Source of the DNA: Sympetrum striolatum
Lineage: Eukaryota; Arthropoda; Insecta; Odonata; Libellulidae
Direction of reading: 5' to 3'
Assembly (NCBI GenBank): GCA_947579665.1
Contig: OX388349.1
Span: forward strand, 74,032,841-74,096,840
Length of the DNA: 64,000 nucleotides
The notes under the pieces were generated by a model. That model was not told the origin of the DNA. It ran no database searches and was given only the letters and a program-made list of their open reading frames with translations. Below, in pieces: positions 34,596-45,300 of this stretch (within the stretch, counting starts at the first letter, position 1; each line of letters opens with the position of its first letter). A program made the position numbers and the translations under genes.

Positions 34596-34753
34596 GACAA
34601 CTGAGAGTGCCTCGTTTGCAGACAGTACTAATTGAACGACTTTATACTAAGCAATATCAATTCTTTAAAAAGAGTTGATGTAGATGGGGTTGGGTTGGGT
34701 TGGGTTGGAGTCGTTAATTAATACTGTCTGCAAACGAGACGCGCTCAATTGTC
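34596..34753. repeat. Palindrome with TTGGG tract in its loop
   Basis: Left arm 34596-34642 and right arm 34709-34753 are inverted copies: CTCGTTTGCAGACAGTA and its complement are exact, with GACAACTGAG against CTCAATTGTC outside and AACGACT against AGTCGTT inside. The ~65-bp loop ends in GGGG followed by three TTGGG units (34686-34708), enough G runs (34686-89, 34692-94, 34697-99, 34702-04) to form a G-quadruplex on the plus strand. Possibly a foldback element; no target duplication is seen. Confidence 0.75.
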
Positions 34754-34821
34754 ATGAAACCTTTGAACACATCAAATATAAGGCTACACAGAAGCATCAT
34801 AATTTCTATCAGATACAGATA

Positions 34822-35659
34822 GGGGAGACTGGGGTGAAGTGGCCATCCCACGACAAAATGTGTGTTTAGTTTACTTGTTTAGAAGGAAATACAATTTAAT
34901 GAAACTAAGCATGTAGTTTCGTTAGTGCAGAATTAATGACCATCAATATGTGTATCAATATATACAATTTCTCGAAACATATTTTCGCAATTTTGGTTTT
35001 TTTCGTAAAGTGGTCACTTTGCCACACTATGCGGGGTAAAGTGGCCAGGGGTAGCCATTTTACCCCAAAAAGAAATCTTGAGATGATAAAAACGGTCACA
35101 TACAAAATCAAACTTATATTTGTATTATTAACTAATATAAATCAATATTAATTTACAATCAACAATACATCAATATGAAATAATGTGTTTTTGCAAAAAG
35201 AAACTATTTTGTTTTAGGAATATTCTTGCAATACTCACAAACAAAATCATCATCATCTTCTTCGCATCCAGCACACGCTTCATGAGCCCATTTGTTAGAA
35301 CATCGTACCCATCCTTCGTTTACTGATTTTCAATAACTCTCGTTACAGTTAAGACATTCTAATTCATCATAAACACCATTATTTTAAAAGGTAATTAGAC
35401 AAAGTTTTCAGCTATTTTAATTCAAAAATTGCATCAGTAACTAATAACAAAATAATGAAAATAAAACTAACCATTTACCTTAGATCAACACTGGAAAAAT
35501 TAGAAAATCTGATACAACTCAAACAATTCGGCAAATTGATCACTAACACTTTAACACAACACTAATAGCATTCCTACAAGTTAGTTCAAAACCTTTCCCA
35601 TCAAATTGCAGTATTTTCCAGCAAGTACAGGCCAATGGCCACTTTACCCCAGTCTCCCC
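34822..35659 (-). mobile_element. 838-bp TA-flanked pogo-like element
   Basis: Terminal inverted repeats GGGGAGACTGGGGTGAAGTG (34822) and, reversed, GGGGAGACTGGGGTAAAGTG (ending 35659) differ at one base in twenty and continue with GCCA. TA lies on each side (34820-34821 and 35660-35661). Inside, the terminal theme recurs: GGGGTAAAGTGGCCA near 35033-35047 and an inverted TTTTACCCC at 35059. The minus strand carries a relic of a cysteine-rich transposase C-terminus (35204-35372). It is a deletion derivative of a larger Tc1/mariner/pogo-type element. Confidence 0.82.
35204..35372 (-). pseudogene. PHD-like cysteine-rich C-terminus of a transposase
   Basis: Minus-strand translation from 35372 reads DELECLNCNESY, stop, KSVNEGWVRCSNKWAHEACAGC, then EEDDDDFVCEYCKNIPK and a stop at 35204. 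The spacing Cx2C..W(V)xC..WxHxxCxxC..FVCxYC is that of a PHD-type zinc-binding module. I recall this module at the C-terminus of pogo/Tigger-related transposases in insects (WIQC..C..WAHE.CA...YVCD.C). One stop lies inside the module and the DDE domain is deleted. The AT-rich stretch after it is the 3' untranslated part of the parent element. Confidence 0.6.
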
Positions 35660-35661
35660 TA

Positions 35662-35947
35662 AATAAATCGATGAAAGATTTATCAATTTAAAGTATTTTG
35701 GTGTGATTCATCCTCCGGAAAGACCGATTTTCCTGGTTTCGCGGAATAATCAAATCTATCAAAAATAAGATCTTTCTCCAACCCAACCAAAATTCCACCC
35801 AGCTAAAGGATGTACCATAACTTTTTCAAACAAACGCCACATTCACACTATCGTCAGGTATTAATCTACTTCTAGATTATTTATTGAATCTCGAACAAAC
35901 AACAGGTATACGTAACTGATAGATCATATTCCAAAGTATATCCCAAA
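35662..35947. other. Unassigned sequence between two mobile elements
   Basis: Short gap between the pogo-like element and the Helitron; no feature visible. Confidence 0.4.
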
Positions 35948-37086
35948 TCTATATATATAAAGCGGAAATTCTGTGGGTTTGTGGGTTTGTTTGTCTTGGA
36001 TTGGAGTCCACACTGTTTGCCCGATTTGTCTCAAACTTTGCATACGTGTCCATTTATATCAGGAAGGAAGAACTGTCGCATTTTTATTCAAGAATTTTGC
36101 TGGGTTCGAACCATGATCGCTCAGAGAGATTTTCATAAGGAATACACGAAAGCTTCACTTTTATCGGTTGCAGGCTTTATTTCTTTTGAAGAATTAAATT
36201 AGAAGGAATAGTCGTACAGAGTCGAGACAAACACCGAAAGAAAGAAAATTGAATAAAAATTCTTATTTTGGTCGTGGAATCTTACTTTTGATTAGAATTT
36301 GCGAGAATATTGGTAAAATATACAAAACTTTCGTGAAAATTCGAGGCTATAAACAACTCATCCCCCTGACGACCGATCCCATTGTTGAATCCGAACTCAT
36401 GTTTTATCCCGTAAAAATACTCGTGGACTTTAGGCCTATAAAGCTGATGATTGAAGAGTACGATATATTACATGGATAACGAGAAATTTTCTGTAAGAAG
36501 GTAACCAGCAATTGCAGGTACGTAATTACAGTCAGGGGATTGTGTGTCTTCGATTTTAGTACAAACCGTTTACCAGATTCGCGTCAAACTTTGCGTACGT
36601 GTTTTCTGGGACCAGGAAGGACGTACTGTCTCGATTTTATTCGATAATTTTGCTTGGTTCGAACCAAGATCACTCAGATGGGTTTCCATAAAGAATATAA
36701 CTAATCTTCACTTTAATCGGTAGCAGGCTATATTTCTTGAAGAATTAAAATAGAAAAATAGTCGTGCGGAGGCGAAACAAGAAGCAAAAGTACGGAAATT
36801 AAATGAATATTCTAATTTTGATCGTGGAATATTGTTTCCGAATCGAAATTTAGATAATTTTGACAAAATACGCGTGAATTATCCAAAATTGTTGAGGTTG
36901 TAAACAGCCAATCCTCCTCACGATCAATGCGATTGTTGAGCCGAGCTCATGAATTTTCCTGCATAGTAAGAATAGCTTGGGATTTTAGACTGTATTCTAA
37001 AGGGAATTTACGCATTGCACGACCGGCAATTTGAATTTAATCTACTTCTATATTCCCCGTTGAGAATCAACGGGCGCTTCAGCTAG
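35948..37086 (+). mobile_element. 1.14-kb non-autonomous Helitron with internal duplication
   Basis: The 5' end TCTATATATATAAAGCGG is preceded by A (35947) and the 3' end CTAG (37083-37086) is followed by T, so it sits between A and T as Helitrons do. The 3' hairpin CCCGTTGA-GAA-TCAACGGG is at 37056-37074, eight bases before CTAG. The inside is a degenerate tandem dimer: landmarks such as GGTTCGAACC at 36103 and 36656 and CATACGTGT/GTACGTGT are shifted by about 553 bp. There is no Rep/helicase sequence. The hairpin is identical to that at 17037-17055. Confidence 0.85.
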
Positions 37087-37902
37087 TATTCTATAAGTAT
37101 GAGCATTATTTTAATTCAACGAAAATACGTCCCATTGGATTTATTCAAATAGTGCTATACCATAACAACGAATATAATCGTAGATTATACACAATAAGAA
37201 TATCTAATTTTCTTTAGCTAAGTAACGATTACGTCAGAATAATTTTACATCGCTAATTAATCTCGCAAAGAAAACAGACCTGCCCAAAGGCTGCCTCATC
37301 TATGGATGCAAAATTTTTCAGAAAAATAATCAAGTAAAGAAAATATTCCACCGAGAGGATGTATTTGCTCAACAACGGAGAGAACTTCATAAATAGCGCA
37401 GTATTGTAACATTTTGATGGGCAATATTATTCACTTAATTTCTGTTTTCTATGAAAGCTAGTCCATCAGAGATTAGATAAGAGGTAAACAAGAGAGGAAC
37501 ATCGCAGTCTAGAAGCAGCGATTCCAGTCAATCGATTCGCTAATCCGCTTGCGAAAGAGTGACAGTCGCCTTTGCAGGTTGAGGAACTTCGCCTCAGTTT
37601 AGATAAGGAGCGCCGAAGGAGTTCTCGAACACAACGAAACTAGATAGCGCATGAAGCAGCGTTGCCATCTCTGAGAGCATACAGATTAGGAAGAATCGCT
37701 TTAAAACCGATTTCACCTGCTATTCCAACCCAAAAACAACTCTCGATCGTGTTCTCATTTAGTACGCTTACCCAGTAAAACGATACCATTTCTTGATAAA
37801 GAGTTCCCCATATTGTACCACTTTTTAGATTGTCTTTTATAAAGCTCAAATTGTTAGTTACACAATGATTGAAACTATTTTATTTCGTTCAATGTGGAGT
37901 AA
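37087..37902. other. Unassigned sequence
   Basis: No gene; the 37490-37640 portion is a little richer in GC. No repeat recognised. Confidence 0.4.
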
Positions 37903-38520
37903 TTATTATTATTACATTAACACTACAAGTAGATTATATATCTGGTGGCAGTTATTGGACATTACATATAATACAAACATACATTCATACAGTCGTACAT
38001 GGTCAAGCAATATACAGATAGTCAATATAAATATAAATTGAGGGTAAACACTATACCTGTCAGGCATATGCCCACGAAGGGAGGGAAACCCCTCGGAAAA
38101 CCTCCCTCTGACAGAAGTCAAGACATATAGATAATACAAAATTTACAAATATTATCCCATCCCATTTTTTTAATTAACGGAATTTAATTAACAGCTATTA
38201 CGATTTATTTAACTTCGCCTTGAAGGTACGCACTTGGGAAGGAAATGGCTCAAATATACCTGCAGGGAGAGCGTTCCATTGATCTATTGTTCTATTAAGG
38301 ATTGAGAATTTAGCAATATTCGTCCTTTGAGAGGTTCAATTTTACAACTATGATCTTTCCTGCTTAAATAAGTGGGGCTTCTAATTCTTCTCTTAATATC
38401 TGCCCATGCTGTCTTGCCTGAATAAGCGTTGTATAGGCTTCCTAACCTGTAAACTTCCCTTCTGTTTTCTAAAGTTTCCCAACCTAGCTTTTCTAACATT
38501 TCTGTTACACTTGCAGTTCT
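37903..38520 (-). pseudogene. Non-LTR retrotransposon 3' end (minus strand)
   Basis: On the minus strand 38499-38284 translates to LEKLGWETLENRREVYRLGS, then SLYNAYSGKTAW, PTYLSRKDHSCKI; the next frame gives NALPAGIFEPFPSQVRTF. These are the C-terminal landmarks of jockey/CR1-type ORF2 proteins. The order matches the relic at 14331-15497 (DELGWEKLEYRR.. and NLPVEVFEPFP). The 3' untranslated part contains a GTTTTCCGAGGGGTTTCCCTCC-like region and a TAATAATAATAATT tail near 37903-37915. A 5'-truncated dead copy. Confidence 0.75.
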
Positions 38521-38662
38521 TTTGTTTCAGTTTCTAATTCCTAGAATCTGATAATGAAATATTCGAAATCATACCTTAAAAGCAAAATATTTCTCAATTT
38601 ATAAATACCTGCAAGTGCTGCAAATTAGGAAACTGATTTCCTAATTTGTACCAGTAGTTTCC

Positions 38663-40871
38663 TTAACCCTCCGTAAGTCACGCCGTTGTATTCTGTAAAA
38701 CACAGACAGTTTTTCGGGTCCCGTTTCCACCTGGGTGGTTCCTTGAACCTCATGCCCGGGCCAATTCCTTTATTCCACTTACCATTAACTTGGAAAGGCG
38801 TCAAACGCTTCTTTTTAGTCTTAAACAGACTGCGAAAGCGAGTAAGTCTGTGAAGTGACGACTGTTGTACCACATACAAGGCGCGACCGCCTGGGTAAGT
38901 GTTTAGTTGGCGAACTCTATTTTGCTTATTATAAAGTTTGCATAGAATTTTTCGCTAATTTCATTTTGTAATTAGGTACAGTTGTTAAATATGGAGCCAA
39001 CAGTGATTAAACCTGAATACTTTCATCGTATTCTTTTGGAGTTGGATTCGGAGAAAACATATAAAAGACCTCGGACAATATATGAAGAAAGTGATAGAGA
39101 GTTCAGTGGTGAGGAAATTAAAGATCGTAATCAAGAAACGAAGCAAGAAAGAGATGAAGAGGATACAATTAAAGATGATAATTACCCAGAAGAAATCTAT
39201 TGGGGTAAAGATAAATCGACGGTTTGGAGGAAAAGACCGTACTCCAAATCTCTGAAAGTAAAAGCTAAAAACATATTGAAAATTTTGCCAAAACTAACAA
39301 ACTATTCAAATGATCATGCAAATGACTTTAAAGCGTTCGAGGAATTCATTACTATCAAAATGATCGATCAAATAGTAAGATTTACTATATAACATGAACA
39401 TTGAACGGGTGAAAGAAAAGTACTCCTGGGATAATTTCGTGAAAAACTGTCAAAAAGCTTATTCTGTAAGCGAGTATGTGACGATTGACGAAACGTTCCA
39501 TCCATTCCGCGGTAGATGCTCTTGGGTGCAATACATACCATGCAAACCAGCGAAATATGGCATAAACATATTTGCAAAGTGTGATACCAAAACGTATTAC
39601 ACGAGCAATTTAAAAGTTTATGTTGGTAAACAACCTGCTGGACCTTACAATTTTTCTAATTCGCCCGCTGAAATAGGAAAGCGGTGAAATTGTGAAAACG
39701 AATCGTAACGTAACGACAGACAATTGGTGCACCAGCATTTCCTTGGCCTATTATTAGTTGTCACAGAAATTGACATTGGTAGGCACGCTGAGGAAGAACT
39801 AAAGAGAAATTCCCTCTTTCTCCCAGCCAAAATTAAAGAAATTGGAAGCGTCCTGTTTGGCTACATTAAAGACTACATGATGTTATCGCTGACAACGAAG
39901 AGAAATACAGTAGCGATATTGCTGCCAAAAATGCACGACAGCGGGAAGATCGAAGAAAACACCGGGAAACCGGAGATTATTTTACATAATAATGCAAAGA
40001 AGGGTGGAGTTGGCACAGTTGATAAGATGAGTGCAGAATATTCCGTTTTCCCGAATAACAGGAAGGTGGCCAATGTCATTGTTTTATTGCCTAATGAACG
40101 TTGCGGGTATCAATGCTCATGTGGTATAAACTTTTGTACAGCAACATGATGCGCCAAGTTTAGGAGAGTATAACTACACAACTTGACCATGATTTTGTTA
40201 CGGGGACATTTGCAAACAAAGAGCAAATATACCTTCCCTACCGCCGGATACGTGAGCTTTCCTGAAAAGGAAACATTTTCAAAGCTGTGCATCAGGAAGT
40301 GGTCAGCCACCTGAGAAGAGAAGATAAGTACTTATCACGCGTGTGGTCGGCAAAAAAACCACCTCCACAACATTGACTTTAGATGTATGCCACAATTTCG
40401 TGTGTAAGAATCTTGCGCACCAAATTTATTCTTGTATAAGTGCCCAATTCAAGGAGATGATGAGACATCTAGTGGGTGAGATTTTTTTGTTATTTTTATA
40501 TTATATTATTAGTAAAAATATATTGAATTAAAAATGTATAATTAATTCAATATTTTATGCAACTTCTCGCAATTTAAAGACGTGTCTTAAACTTTAGTAA
40601 ACGTATTTCAATTTTAGAACTAATAGACATCTAGCTTTTTAGGTACTCTCTGAACGCATGTAAATAAATGAAGTTCAATAATAATATTTTTTGCTGAAAG
40701 TTGTTTTATTCTTAATTTAATTATCTTAAAATATATTATTACCTAAAGTTTAGTACTCAGAAATAATATTAAGTTCAATTAATATTATAATTTTGGCCGA
40801 AAATCGATCTGTTGTATGGAATACAACGTGCGACTTTTCGTGTTATGATCATAGGAATGATGGAAGGTTAA
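38663..40871 (+). mobile_element. piggyBac-type transposon, 2.2 kb, decayed
   Basis: Left boundary TTAA (38663-38666) then CCCTCCGTAAGTCACG; right boundary GGAAGG then TTAA (40868-40871). TTAA is the piggyBac target duplication. The inner parts of both ends share an ACAACG-GCG-GACTT string in inverted orientation (left at 38673-38692, right at 40823-40838); in the right end about 23 extra bases separate it from the terminus. The transposase relic lies between. Size and layout fit the family. The right boundary is less certain than the left. Confidence 0.68.
38982..40450 (+). pseudogene. piggyBac-like transposase, broken
   Basis: Three frames cover it. 38982-39392: acidic N-terminal region (EESDREFSGEEIKDRN..) ending where the DDE domain begins (FITIKMIDQIVRFT). 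About 100-120 residues usually found next are deleted. 39394-39687: EYVTIDETFHPFRGRCSW (first catalytic Asp in TIDE), PCKPAKYGINIFAKCD, KTYYTSNLKVYVGKQPAGPYNFSN. A stop follows; another frame gives TTDNWCTSISLA near 39712 (second Asp). 39724-40149: KGGVGTVDKM, where GVDT-D would be expected, so one of the last two Asp is replaced by Gly. After further breaks, GKKTTST and CHNFVCKNLAH (40345-40410) recall the cysteine-rich C-terminal domain. Clearly inactive. Confidence 0.85.
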
Positions 40872-42047
40872 TTCGACCACACATTTTCTCTTCCCAATTG
40901 AAGCTAAATAAATCCATTACAGTTCAGATCGATGTAATTAATATATTTTACTGTACTTGTAAACCATTTTTTCATTGAATCCTTTGGCTCCATTCATGGA
41001 TGAAACTGACTGAAAAACAATTTAGGATGTCTTTCGTCAGCTATTTTTTTAAAGACCATTGCTCTTGCAACAGATGCTGCTAAGGGTTTGTGGAATAATT
41101 AAACCAACAAAGAATTAAACGTTACAGATAAAGTAGGATGTTTCTAAAGGAATTCATTCACCTAATCTTGGCCTACGATTTCATTCTTAAATCTATGACC
41201 AATGCCACTTCCTACAGCCAATTGCTAAACTACGCAAGTCTTTTAATGTCAGAACGAATAACCTAGCCTCCACTGGTTTTATGTTCTCAACGAGCTCAAG
41301 TTATTGCTGTTTAATCAATCGGATAGTTAGGGCTTTCCCTTCTGTATAAAAAAATCGTTCCGGAGAACATCCAATTTGTTTGAAGGCTTCGAATTCTCAG
41401 ATTGGCCAAAATTAACCGCCTCGGCAGCTTCGCCTCAGTAGACCATGATTGCATATAATTTATTTGTTCATAATCTCTAAACATTTTTAAAAGAAAGTAA
41501 AAACATTGGGTCGTGGTAAAAACATCTCTTAGTTAAAAACATTGCGGGGCAGATTGGGGTAAAACAAAAGTTACCATGGTTACAAATTCCTCAGAAGTTA
41601 CAATAAAGCAGAAAAAAATACACAGCGAAAATCACACGTACCAAAAACCAGACTTCCTAATTCAGTGAATTGTTCAGCAAAATACAAATCTTCCCATGAA
41701 TTTACCTTTTTTGATTGCGTTTTTGTTTCGCACTATATCGTTAGTAATTCCGTTTTTATTTCGAAAAATTTATTTTGAAAAATCTCATATGAATTAAGTG
41801 CGTGTGTGTAATACATTGACCATATCCAATTAGAATGTTCTCCCCCTTCTGTATCATCCGATTCTCTAAACTTACTATTTTTGAGTTTCCCTCCTTCCAA
41901 AAGAACAACGTAAAAGGACTCTTTCTAATTATCGTCGTCTGGCCTCATAAGACATCTCTAATGGTTACAGTATTCTATGGCAAAATCATGGCTACCACAC
42001 TGGTGGGTATAGAAAGGAAAGTTGGAACACGACTGTTACGGAATTCG
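40872..42047. other. Unassigned sequence with two possible solo TE ends
   Basis: GGGGCAGATTGGGGTAAAA at 41545-41563 resembles the terminus of the element at 34822. TTGGCCAAAATTAACCGC at 41404-41421 resembles half of the 77-bp MITE. Both lack partners and flanking TA evidence, so they are only suggestions. No gene is seen. Confidence 0.35.
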
Positions 42048-42362
42048 AGGTTTAAAATCTCCAATAGCCGTTTTTGTCGGCGTTCCTCTTCCCATTCCCC
42101 GGTATTCCGAGTAAACAAGACAGGACACCACACTTTTTGAGAGCACTCGTTACGAATTTCGAATGCGATGCTTTCTTCGTGAGGAATAATTAGATACCGA
42201 CCCGAGTATAAGGTATTTAATTACTCCTGACGAAGAATGCATCGCATTCGAAATACGTATTGAGTGCTCTCAAAAAGTGCGGTGTCCTGTCTTGTTTACT
42301 CGTAATACCGGGGAATGAGAAGAGGAACGCCGACAAAAACGGCTATTGGAGATTTTAAACCT
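42048..42362. mobile_element. Foldback family Z, near-perfect palindromic copy
   Basis: The left arm starts AGGTTTAAAATCTCCAATAG at 42048 and the right arm ends with its exact complement at 42362. Arms of about 130 bp stay almost identical through GTTTTTGTCGGCGTTCCTCT, CCCCGGTATT, AGACAGGACACC and GAGAGCACTC to GAATGCGATGC; the loop is only about 55 bp. The high arm identity suggests a young insertion or ongoing arm homogenisation. Non-coding. Family members: 20540-20829 and a fragment at 13263. Confidence 0.82.
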
Positions 42363-45300
42363 GTAACACGCTGGTGGACTCAAATACGCCTCTTCAAATA
42401 GTAATGTTCGTCTCTTCAATATCACAGCTCCTCTGAAATTCTAGAGGAGAAACGCAAAAAGAAATTAATTCGGGTATTATATCTGCGCGAGTTCGGAAAC
42501 CTAAATCATTAAATGCTATTCGAGAACGACGAAAATCCCAAACTAGGAACTATTTGAGTAAAAATGTCTAACAAAGATGGGGTAAAGATGCAGAAAGAGG
42601 AATTTCGACTCAAAGCCAAGTAATGGAGATTTATTATGGATGAGTTGAGTGGCTTTGAAATACGTAGAAGATGCTTCGGCACCGATCTCACCTTAGATTG
42701 CGGCTAATTAAATGCACCGCTGCAGCGCTGCTCTCAACGGCCTCTCATGTGACGCAATAAGACGCTCTCAAGACGACAAACGCCTGCCTCAAACCCTGAG
42801 GAAGGCGGAGGTTGTATTCTGCGGTATTAAGCAATAGATTAGATATGCCCCATTAAAGATATAAGAATGGAGAAATATTAATTTTTATAGAGAACATCGT
42901 ACGTAGTTGATGCTTTCGATTCTATCCGATTCGATAAATGGAATAATGATACACGTAGAGAGAAATAAGTGATCATGTAAAACCAAATAAGATTTTAAAC
43001 ACAGATTCAGACTGCGCGGCAAGGTTTTCGATCTCTTTCTTAGGAATAGAAATTATCTTGTAAAATGTACGTTGTCATTTTGTTTTCCATATGGAAGTGG
43101 GTTTAGCTTCAGGAAGGATATTTGGTGTTTTTAATAAGTCAAGTGGTCCCCTGTATTTTCCAGGGATAAATGCCATTTCGCGGTCCCCGTCATGACTTGA
43201 ATATGGTTTACTTGAGAAACCTTGGAATACAATAGCGTATACTTTATTAACTAACTCCTCGTTACCTTAAAACATGAGAAAATGAGTTTCTCTAGGTTTG
43301 AATTTTTACACTCTTTATTCATGATTATACGAAAGTTAGGTTTTAATTTTCTAGCTTCTTTTAATGTGTGAGAAGACAGTAGCAGAAAATTTTTTTTTCG
43401 CATATTCATTATAAATATTTGAACATTTGTCTTAGAAAATTGAAAAAGTCGATGTTTACCCAGAAAAGATCTCCATTCATGATAATTTCCTTTATCTGTA
43501 AGTCAACGTGACTTTTTTACGCCCATACGTAATCCTATCATTCCATCATTGATTCCATAGCTAAGGGCTAAACACAGCAGTATCACAAACAAATTATCTG
43601 GCGAAAACTAGAGAGATAAGGTATTTCCAGGGGTATTCTTTACTTGAATGACTGATGTTTTTGCTAATATTAATATCGGTAAATTAACTCAGAGATACGA
43701 GAAAAAAACTTACAAAAATGGCGCGATACACAAATTTCATCTAATACGCTACGGAGATAAAATAAAATAGTAGTTCAGAGATGTAAACAACATGCTGAAA
43801 AGTATTATATCGGCAAACCGATGCCCGAGCGAATTTTGTCACCCACACATGCCTTCTAAACCGCCTTTTCTCGAAAAATCCTGAGTGATTACAAATTTCT
43901 ATAACGGAAGAATACCTTTGATGGGAGCCGAGCGAGTAAAACACTTTAGGGATAATATAAGTCTTTCCCTCTTCGTTTGCAAAATTCACGCATCTCATTA
44001 CTCGATCTGCTGAGGGGGGGGTCCGGACCCTACGGCTACTCCACCGATACATATTAACATATGTGTCTTCCTTGAAAATATTTCATATTACACTCGAACG
44101 TGTTTCTTTCCCAAATTCGACAAGATGGAGGAGAAAATGAAACTTAACATAAAAATATTATTCCTACAATTAAGGAAGCTGTGGGGTTAGATGGAAAATA
44201 TTCCGATTCTCTAGATACTTCGATCGGGATCTGGGGAACAGTAAATTAGCTACACATAACAACTCTCATTTAATATTCGATACATATTGAATACAACATT
44301 TCTGAGCAAAACCTCACCGATACAATAAGGATGCCTCCTTTGTTCGTGCGTCGTGATAAAGCACAGGCTGAATTCATTTTTAAATGGCGTAGAACTATTT
44401 CAAAACTGCTGATAAAATAACGACGAAATAAAAATTTTGTACTATATAAACAGGCTAAATGGTTTAAGTTTTATATCGACGTTAGAACAAGCGACCGAAT
44501 GGTATTAAATAAGAAAATTCATTTCGTAAATAATGTGTCAAACAAAAGATAGCTATGACATAGTCAGCCACGAGCCAGTAGTTCGAAGGCAATCAATGCT
44601 AAGTGTCCAATCATAACCACTTCTTTCGTAATTGTCTCATAAATCTGTCAGGCCAACCCGTTCCAAAAATTGATGGACTAAAGATTAATTTCAATGGAGC
44701 ATAATTAAGTGCTAGGATTAATCCAAAATCTGCTGAATTCCTATTCACGACATTACTTCGTTCGTTGCGAATGGGCCTTCAGGGAAATCCCTCGCTATTA
44801 ATTTCAGCGGAGAACGAGGCTGCAGTCTGGAGTGAGCACTCGAGAGATACAAGGAGGCAGAGGTCAAGTCCTCTTCAAACAACAAGAAAGAGAGAATGCA
44901 TATGTTTAGTGATGGGTGTAACGAAGGGATTGGCTTCGTAGTTTAGAGCAGTCTGAAAAGTAAGAGATAGTGAAAATGGGGGAGAAAAAGTCTTTACTAG
45001 TTCCAATCAGTCCGTATCCAACTTCGAACTGTGTGAAAACCCAGAAACTCTGTACGCGTTTTTAAATAAAAAATTAGTAAATGCCAAAATATCTAACTTT
45101 ATGAAATACACGATAACATCCATTACAAATTTATCGTAACACCGTGTGTAATCGTGTATATATGATCATACACATTCCACTCATAGTCACTAATAAACTA
45201 TTGATTTTAATGTTCATATTACTCCTAAAAAATCAGCTCGTTTTTTTTAAATCAAGCTTTTCTTAATAAGGCATGGAGAGAATAGTTTCATTTTTAATAT

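Noticed and set aside
38625..38879. 84-residue minus-strand frame (GMRFKEPPRWKRDPKN) as a host exon
   Set aside because: It spans the left terminus of the piggyBac element, so it cannot be an old host exon; no family likeness.
41404..41421. Third copy of the 77-bp MITE
   Set aside because: Only one arm's sequence is present (TTGGCCAAAATTAACCGC) with no partner arm or flanking TA.
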